Positions 34,210 through 39,726 of a stretch of DNA of 39,726 bases are shown here, one piece after another. Both the position numbers and the translations under genes were made by a program. Origin of the DNA: Pseudomonas sp. Root562 (GTDB lineage: Bacteria > Pseudomonadota > Gammaproteobacteria > Pseudomonadales > Pseudomonadaceae); NCBI RefSeq assembly GCF_001427125.1, contig NZ_LMGK01000010.1:38467-78192 (forward strand), given 5' to 3'. Positions within the stretch are counted from its first letter, which is position 1. Every line of letters starts with the position of its first letter. Below the pieces are notes generated by a model. That model did not search any database. It saw nothing but the letters and a program-made list of their open reading frames with translations, and had not been told where the DNA came from.

Positions 34210-37014
34210 TTGAGCTTTTCCCACAAGCGGGCTGTGCATTTCGGCCCCTACAGAATCTATCCCGAGCAGCGCCTGGTGATGGAGGCTGACCAACCCCTGC
34301 GCCTGGGTCGACGGGCCATGGACATTCTGCTGATCCTGTTGAAGCACGCGGGAAACGTGGTCAGCAAGCAGCAACTGATCGCCGATGTCTGGCCCAACAG
34401 CGTGGTTGAAGACATCAACCTGCGCGTGCACATGGCGGCCCTGCGCAAAGCCCTCGGCGACGGTCAGGCCGGACAGCGCTACATCGTTACCGTGGCCCAA
34501 CGCGGGTACAGTTTTGTCGCGCCCTACTCGCTGGAACAGGCCGAGCTGCATCCGGCCAACCCTGCCACGCCATCGAACGGCCATAACCTGCCTTTGCGTC
34601 GCACCCGCCTGATAGGCCGCCAGGCGTTGGTCGACAGTCTGGTGGCGCGTCTGCCGCGGCAACGCTTCATCACGCTGGTGGGCCCCGGTGGCATCGGCAA
34701 GACCACCGTGGCCCTGCGCGTCGCCGAACAATTGATCGGCCATTACTGCGATGGCATTCGTTTGCTCGACCTGTCTCCCATCAACGATCCGCGGTTGATT
34801 GCCGGGCATCTGGCGGCACTGCTCGACCTGTCCCTGCACGACAACGAACCCCTGAGCGGTCTCGCGAACTTCCTGCGCGAGCGGCAAATGTTGCTGGTGA
34901 TCGACAACTGCGAACACCTGATCGACAGCGTGGCGCTGCTCTGTGAAAGCCTGCTGCGCGGCGCACCACGGGTACATATTCTGACGACCAGCCGCGAGAG
35001 CCTGCGGGCCGAGGGCGAATACGTGCAGCGCCTGGGGTCGCTGGACTGCCCTCCTGCCGTCGCCAAGCCGGACCGCGCCCAGGCGCTGACCTTTTCTGCG
35101 TTGCAGCTGTTCGTCGAACGCGCCATGGCCAGCCATGACAGCTTCGAACTGAGCGATGCCGAGTTGCCGCTGGTGATCGACATCTGCCGGCGCCTCGACG
35201 GTATTCCATTGGCCCTGGAACTGGCGGCAGCACAGGTCGCCAGCCTCGGCCTCGACGGTTTGCTGACGCAACTGCAAGACAGCTTTCGCCTGCTGACCCA
35301 CAGCAGCCAGGCGACGCTGCCCCGGCACCAGACGCTGCACGCGACGCTGGACTGGAGCTTCCAGTTGCTTAACATCTGCGAACAGACTTGCCTGCGCCGA
35401 TTGGGTGTGTTCCGAGGTGGTTTTACCCTGGCATCGGCCGCAGCGGTGATCGTCGGCGAACAGATCGAACCACGCGAAGTGTTTGCCTCGATCACGCAAC
35501 TGGTGGCCAAGTCTCTGCTGAGTGTGGACGTCGGCGACGAGGAGGTGTTCTACCGCCTGCTCGACACCACACGCCGCTACGCCCTGGAAAAACTCGAACA
35601 GGCCGGCGAGCTGCCTGCAACCCGGGAACGCCACGCAGTACGCTGCCTGGCCTTGATGCAACAGGCGCAGACTGATTGGGAGCGCGTTCCGACAGCCGTG
35701 TGGATCGAGCGCTATGCCCGTGGCCTGGAAGACATCCGCGCAGCGCTCGATTGGGGCCTGAATGCGCGTGGCCCCGCGGCGCTGGCGATCCGCTTGACCG
35801 CCGCCTCCACCCCCCTATGGCAGGAACTGTCGCTGCTCAAGGAACACGGCGGCTACGTGCGCAAGGCCCTGGCCTTGCTCGACGCCACAGCCGAGCCCTG
35901 TCTGGCGCTGAAAATGTCGCTGAAACTGGCCCTCGGCAGCGCCTGCTATCACGCCCAGGGTGGCAGTGCAGAAACCATTGGCGCATTCGTCACCGCCCGC
36001 ACCCTGGCCAGACAGTGCAATGACGTGGTGGGAGAGTTGCGCGCCGTTTCCGGTCATCTGGCGGTCAATCTCAGTTGTGGCAACTATCAAATGGCGCTGC
36101 AACAGAGTCAGCAATTCGATCGACTGGGACTGGACGGCGATCCGCTGCTGTCGCTGAGTACGCACCGCTTGCGTGTCCTGGCCCTGCACTTCGCCGGGGA
36201 CCAGCAACGGGCGCGAATGAATGCCGAGCAAGTGCTCCAGCGTATGGCCCACAGCGGCCATCTCAACCGTTTCACCCATGGCTTTGGCGTGCAATACGAC
36301 CAGAGTGTCGCCGCCCTGACTATCCTGGCACGCATCCTCTGGTTGCAGGGGCAACCGGAACAGGCCTGGCGCACGGCGCGGCAGGCACTGGACATTGCGT
36401 TGCAGATCAACCACGGCACCTCGATCTGCTACACCCTGGCCCTCTCCGGCTGCCTGATCGCCCATTACAACGGCAATACCCGCGCCGCCGGCGAGTTACT
36501 GCGCCTGCTACTGGAGCAAGCGCAGAAGCATTCGGTGCAGCTGTTCTACACCTGGGCGCAACACTATGCGCAGGTGATCGTCAGCGCAGAGGCGGCGCCG
36601 TCACCCCGGGCAGCAACCGGCCTGATCAAGGAAATCATGGTCACGCTGGACACCGCGTTGGTCGATGACGAGTTGCTGCAACGCGCCGACACAGGTGCCG
36701 CAGGCTGGAGCACGGCGGAAATCCTGCGAGCCCGCGCCGATGCGTTGCTTGCCGCCGATTGCCCGGTGAAAAACTGCAGCGCCGAAACCGTACTGATCAA
36801 GGCGATAAACGTGGCGAAATCCCAGGGTGCCCTGGCTTGGGAGCTGCGCAGCGCCAGCACGCTGGCGCGGCTTTGGCAGCGTCAGGGTCGCTACCGGCAA
36901 GCCCAGGCATTACTGACGCCGATCTACCAGCGCTTCAGCGAAGGTCATGCCACGCCGGACGTGAAGGCCGCCCGGCGCTTGCTCGACGAACTACAGGGCC
37001 ATCTGCCGATTTGA
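34210..37014 (+). CDS. STAND-type ATPase transcription regulator with winged helix and TPR-like C-terminus
   Basis: This 934-residue multidomain regulator has an OmpR/PhoB-type winged-helix DNA-binding domain at 10-105 (VVEDINLRVHMAALRKALG and VAQRGYSFVAPY). It is followed by an NB-ARC-like ATPase with Walker A GPGGIGKTT (158-166), Walker B MLLVIDNCEH (227-236) and a TSRESLRAEGE sensor region. From about 510 to the end there is a long helical region that looks like TPR repeats, which in such proteins sense a ligand or partner. The start is TTG 34210, with AGGAG seven bases upstream; no ATG nearby fits the domain start. Targets are unknown. Its last 24 bases overlap the end of a convergent paralogue. 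Confidence 0.87.
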   Translation: MSFSHKRAVHFGPYRIYPEQRLVMEADQPLRLGRRAMDILLILLKHAGNVVSKQQLIADVWPNSVVEDINLRVHMAALRKALGDGQAGQRYIVTVAQRGYSFVAPYSLEQAELHPANPATPSNGHNLPLRRTRLIGRQALVDSLVARLPRQRFITLVGPGGIGKTTVALRVAEQLIGHYCDGIRLLDLSPINDPRLIAGHLAALLDLSLHDNEPLSGLANFLRERQMLLVIDNCEHLIDSVALLCESLLRGAPRVHILTTSRESLRAEGEYVQRLGSLDCPPAVAKPDRAQALTFSALQLFVERAMASHDSFELSDAELPLVIDICRRLDGIPLALELAAAQVASLGLDGLLTQLQDSFRLLTHSSQATLPRHQTLHATLDWSFQLLNICEQTCLRRLGVFRGGFTLASAAAVIVGEQIEPREVFASITQLVAKSLLSVDVGDEEVFYRLLDTTRRYALEKLEQAGELPATRERHAVRCLALMQQAQTDWERVPTAVWIERYARGLEDIRAALDWGLNARGPAALAIRLTAASTPLWQELSLLKEHGGYVRKALALLDATAEPCLALKMSLKLALGSACYHAQGGSAETIGAFVTARTLARQCNDVVGELRAVSGHLAVNLSCGNYQMALQQSQQFDRLGLDGDPLLSLSTHRLRVLALHFAGDQQRARMNAEQVLQRMAHSGHLNRFTHGFGVQYDQSVAALTILARILWLQGQPEQAWRTARQALDIALQINHGTSICYTLALSGCLIAHYNGNTRAAGELLRLLLEQAQKHSVQLFYTWAQHYAQVIVSAEAAPSPRAATGLIKEIMVTLDTALVDDELLQRADTGAAGWSTAEILRARADALLAADCPVKNCSAETVLIKAINVAKSQGALAWELRSASTLARLWQRQGRYRQAQALLTPIYQRFSEGHATPDVKAARRLLDELQGHLPI

Positions 37015-38454
37015 GGACTGCGCGTGACTGAGGTAACCGGCATAGCGCATTTCGAATGATTGCAATGCACCGCTGTCTTCGAGTTTTTCCAGGGCATAAC
37101 GGCGGGTGGTATTGAGCAAGCGGTAGCGACAAACGCCTTTGGCCTGTTCCTGCGACAACAACGATTTGAGCGCCAGGTTTTCCATGACGCCTGTCAGCCT
37201 CGCCGGTTGCACACTGGCGCAGCTGACCACCCCTTTGGCCGCCTCCAGGGTAAACGCCGTTTTGAATACCGACAGACGCTGGAACACGGTCTGCTCCTGC
37301 GGGCTCAGGCGTTCGTAACTCCAGTCGAGGGCGGCCTTGAGGGTCTGGTGCCGCGGCACGGCGGTGCGACGTCCCTGGGTAAGCAGTTGAAAACAGTTGT
37401 CCAATTGCGCCTGCAATCCCACCAGTGCCAGCGCATCGATCTGCGCAGCAGCCAATTCAATCGCCAGAGGCAAGCCATCGAGCCGTCGACAGATTTCTCG
37501 CACGCGCTTGAGATCCTGCTCTCGCAGAGCAAAACCTTGCTGGCGAGCCCGGGCACGACTGACGAACAACTGCACCGCGGAATAGCCCATGAACGCATCG
37601 ACACTGCGTAACGCCGATGCGGGTGGCACCGCCAGAGGCGGCAATGGCAGAAGCATTTCCCCCGTGGCCAACAACGGTTCGCGACTGGTGACCAGCAGCG
37701 ACAGGCGGGGGGCCGAGCACAGCAACGCTTCGACCAGGGTCCGGCAACTGTCCTGCAAATGTTCACAGTTATCCAGGATCAACAGCGCATGCCATCGCCC
37801 CAACGTCTCCAGGGTTGTGCCGCTGCCCAGACCGAGGGTGCGGGTCAGATGATCGACCACCTGCACGGGATCGTCGATCGTCGCCATATCCACCAGCCAA
37901 ACGCCGTCGCGGTAGTGTTGCAATAACAATTCGGCGGCCCGCAACGCCACGGTGGTCTTGCCGATGCCACACGGTCCGACCAGGGTCATGAGACGCCGCA
38001 GCGGCAGCTGTCGCACCAGACTGCCAACCACCGCATCGCGGCCGATGACCTGAGTCAGTCGCGCAGGCAAGTTGTGTCGGGGTGGATGCGCGGTTTCGAT
38101 CGATACTGGCTGCGATGCTTGCTGCACCGAGGCGACGAAACTGTAGCCACGCTGGGGAATGGTGAGGATGTAGCAGTCACCGTTTTGCCCGTCGCGAAAG
38201 GCCCGGCGCAACGCGGCAATGTGCACCCGCAGATTGATCTCCTCGACGACCGATCGCGGCCAGACTCGAGCGATCAACTCATCCTTGCTGACCACCGAGC
38301 CTGCGTGCTCGAGCAATACCTGGAGGATTTCCAACGCCCGGCCACCCAAACGAAGCGGCTGATCTCCGTGCAGGACCAGTCGCTGATTGAGGTGGAACGC
38401 GTAGGGACCGAAGCGCAGTACCGTGTCGCCGGGTAAATCTCTATGGCTGTTCAT
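36991..38454 (-). CDS. Shorter STAND-type regulator, paralogue lacking the TPR region
   Basis: This 487-residue protein has the same order as the first half of its convergent neighbour: a winged helix (about 13-105; VVEEINLRVHIAALRRAF, IPQRGYSFVAS), Walker A GPCGIGKTT (about 160-168) and Walker B ALLILDNCEH, ending soon after RLLNTTRRYALEKLED. The neighbour has the matching YRLLDTTRRYALEKLEQ at about residue 460 and then another 460 residues. This one stops about 30 residues later, so it lacks the sensor region. It could be a natural short form or one cut when the pair was formed. Its stop lies within the 3' end of the other gene (24-bp overlap). Confidence 0.85.
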   Translation of the reverse strand: MNSHRDLPGDTVLRFGPYAFHLNQRLVLHGDQPLRLGGRALEILQVLLEHAGSVVSKDELIARVWPRSVVEEINLRVHIAALRRAFRDGQNGDCYILTIPQRGYSFVASVQQASQPVSIETAHPPRHNLPARLTQVIGRDAVVGSLVRQLPLRRLMTLVGPCGIGKTTVALRAAELLLQHYRDGVWLVDMATIDDPVQVVDHLTRTLGLGSGTTLETLGRWHALLILDNCEHLQDSCRTLVEALLCSAPRLSLLVTSREPLLATGEMLLPLPPLAVPPASALRSVDAFMGYSAVQLFVSRARARQQGFALREQDLKRVREICRRLDGLPLAIELAAAQIDALALVGLQAQLDNCFQLLTQGRRTAVPRHQTLKAALDWSYERLSPQEQTVFQRLSVFKTAFTLEAAKGVVSCASVQPARLTGVMENLALKSLLSQEQAKGVCRYRLLNTTRRYALEKLEDSGALQSFEMRYAGYLSHAQSSNRQMAL

Positions 38455-38610
38455 GCTTCACCACCGGGAACCTGAGCGGCACGTGAGTCCGTCCAGGCTC
38501 CGTACCTTCCATGCAAAGAGTTCAACGCTATCTTGGCAGGCCTCGGTGACGGTACAACAGCTACGGGGGGAGCGTCACGGCCATAACGGTGCGCGCAACG
38601 GCCAACGGCG

Positions 38611-39561
38611 CTAGCTGAATTGTTCGCGGTACTGGGTCGGGGTCAGTCCGAGTTTTTCACCGAACAGAAAACGCATGTGCCGCACGCTGCCGAAGCCGCT
38701 CTTGAAGGCTACGGTCTTGAGCGGCAGTTCCGTGGTTTCCAGCAGGTTTCTCGCACAATCGATGCGTGCACTTTGCACAAACTCCATGGGTGTCATGTTC
38801 ACTTCCCGGGCGAAAACCCTGGCGAAGTGACGCGGGCTCATGGCCGCCAGACTGGCCATGCGTTCGATACTGAACGCTTCATCGAGGTGTTCGAGAACGT
38901 GATTCTGCACCCGGGTGATCGGCGTTTCCTGGGGCGCCACGGCGGCCATCAGCGGGCTGAACTGCGCTTGCCCACCCTGGCGCTTCATCACCACCAGCAA
39001 CACCTTGGCCACGTCCTGCGCAACTTTTTTGCCATGGTCACGGGCGACCACCGACAACGCCAAATCGATGCCGGCAGTGACACCACCGGAGGTGATCAGG
39101 TTACGGTCCTGGATGAAGATCTGGTCGGTTTCGACGGTGGCCGACGGGAAAGCCTTGATCAGCCGTTCGGTGTAATGCCAATGCGTGGTCACCCGATACC
39201 CGTCGAGCAACCCCGCATACCCGAGCACGAACGCACCGGTGCAGATCGAGCCGTATCCGGCCGACCGGCCAACGTTGTGCTTGAGCCAGTCGAGCAATGG
39301 CGGATGTTTTTCGTTGTAGGCGCCGGGGCCACCGGGCACCAGCAGCAAGTCATAGCCGTCACAGGCCTGGTCGATAGACAGGTCCGTGTGCACGCTTACA
39401 CCATTGGAGGCCCGCAACGCGCCGGGCTCCGTGCCGATGGTGGTCAACACGTAGTGATCGTCGGGTTTCAGATAGCGATTGGCGATGGAAAACACCTCCA
39501 TCGGCCCGGCCATGTCGAGCAGGAGGAAGTCGGGGAACAGCACCATTGCCACGGTTTTCAT
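38611..39561 (-). CDS. GlxA-family AraC regulator (DJ-1/PfpI plus AraC domains)
   Basis: This 316-residue regulator has an N-terminal DJ-1/PfpI-like domain (about 2-180). The nucleophile-elbow cysteine is in GSICTGAFVLGYAGLLDG near residue 108, and LLLVPGGPGAYN precedes it. A C-terminal AraC DNA-binding domain follows (about 215-314; IERMASLAAMSPRHFARVFA and LKTVAFKSGFGSVRHMRFLF). Members control amine, betaine, carnitine or arginine catabolism in Pseudomonas (for example GbdR, CdhR, ArgR), but many act on unknown targets, and no matching operon is adjacent. The start is the ATG before KTVAMVLF; GTG 39606 would add 15 residues. Confidence 0.88.
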   Translation of the reverse strand: MKTVAMVLFPDFLLLDMAGPMEVFSIANRYLKPDDHYVLTTIGTEPGALRASNGVSVHTDLSIDQACDGYDLLLVPGGPGAYNEKHPPLLDWLKHNVGRSAGYGSICTGAFVLGYAGLLDGYRVTTHWHYTERLIKAFPSATVETDQIFIQDRNLITSGGVTAGIDLALSVVARDHGKKVAQDVAKVLLVVMKRQGGQAQFSPLMAAVAPQETPITRVQNHVLEHLDEAFSIERMASLAAMSPRHFARVFAREVNMTPMEFVQSARIDCARNLLETTELPLKTVAFKSGFGSVRHMRFLFGEKLGLTPTQYREQFS

Positions 39562-39618
39562 GGGTTGGGAATCACTGAAGTCAAAGAAAGGGATTCTGCC
39601 GGACACCGGCCGCCTGTA

Positions 39619-39638
39619 GGAGCGAGCCGGCTCGCTCC
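39619..39638. repeat. 20-bp perfect palindrome (REP arm)
   Basis: GGAGCGAGCCGGCTCGCTCC at 39619-39638 is a perfect palindrome with the GTAGGAGCGAGC start typical of Pseudomonas REP sequences. It lies about 60 bp upstream of the GlxA-type start and may limit read-through or be a lone REP copy. The remaining bases to 39726 show nothing recognisable. Confidence 0.8.
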
Positions 39639-39726
39639 TTGTATGTTGACCCTGAGTCCAAAGAGAGAGGTTACGCTCAAGGACTCATACAACAGCAAGT
39701 GCGTTTCTGGGGGGAGGCCGATCGCT

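Noticed and set aside
34132..35661. 509-residue minus-strand open frame
   Set aside because: It is the antisense of the STAND regulator, with Gln/His/Ala-rich low-complexity translation; the plus-strand protein has clear motifs.

Overview
The window looks like chromosomal DNA of a fluorescent-group Pseudomonas or a close relative. It has high-GC genes, many REP/REPIN-type palindromes (left edge, 3645-3710, 25368-25429, 32346-32446, 39619-39638), and Pseudomonas-typical families: Pcs, a LigD with the Pseudomonas domain order, MexT-like and DmlR-like LysR regulators, DctA and Ohr. I see no rRNA, tRNA, CRISPR array, insertion sequence or phage gene.

Layout. 1-629: tandem ~212-bp units built from palindromes, ending about 80 bp before an amine dehydrogenase cluster. 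711-4263: aauB-aauE-aauD-aauA plus a monoheme cytochrome c, a periplasmic TTQ-dependent primary amine oxidation system. 4257-4376: a fragment of a mug DNA glycosylase gene. 4467-6140: a BCCT transporter. 6366-13394: a tight leftward operon of Rieske oxygenase, aldehyde dehydrogenase, rubredoxin-rubredoxin reductase fusion, FAD amine oxidase-like protein, EutQ-like cupin and MFS transporter, with a GcvA-type LysR gene upstream. 14731-18270: a D-malate module (dctA, dmlA-type dehydrogenase and a divergent dmlR-like regulator sharing a 10-bp inverted-repeat operator candidate). 18390-19734: a membrane protein gene and an AT-rich gene-poor stretch lying between two terminators with the same stem. 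19735-25348: Ohr, a small exported protein, a PotE-like antiporter with a coupled small protein, a secreted glycine-rich repeat protein with a DUF2092 partner, and a DUF3313-type lipoprotein. 25445-30775: LigD, a cupin, a DUF533 protein, phosphatidylcholine synthase and a DUF488 protein. 30921-39561: regulators (a MexT-like LysR gene that appears cut short by a TGA, an AraC-only protein, two convergent STAND-type ATPase regulators, a GlxA-type AraC protein) around a monofunctional catalase.

How the genes may work together. The most interesting block is 4467-18270. A BCCT transporter, a Rieske oxygenase with Glu at the bridging position, an aldehyde dehydrogenase and a D-malate dehydrogenase are the parts expected for quaternary-amine (carnitine-like) breakdown: C-N cleavage to an amine plus malic semialdehyde, oxidation to D-malate, then decarboxylation to pyruvate. 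E. coli carries an equivalent set (dmlA, yeaV, yeaW, yeaX). Here, however, no CntB-type reductase is present, and a rubredoxin fused to an NAD(P)H:rubredoxin reductase occupies its place. An FAD amine oxidase-like protein and a EutQ-like cupin are added. The substrate is inferred, not shown.

Other points worth checking are the nonsense codon in the MexT-like gene, the mug remnant, a possible small RNA at about 19470-19727, and the convergent overlapping pair of paralogous STAND regulators.
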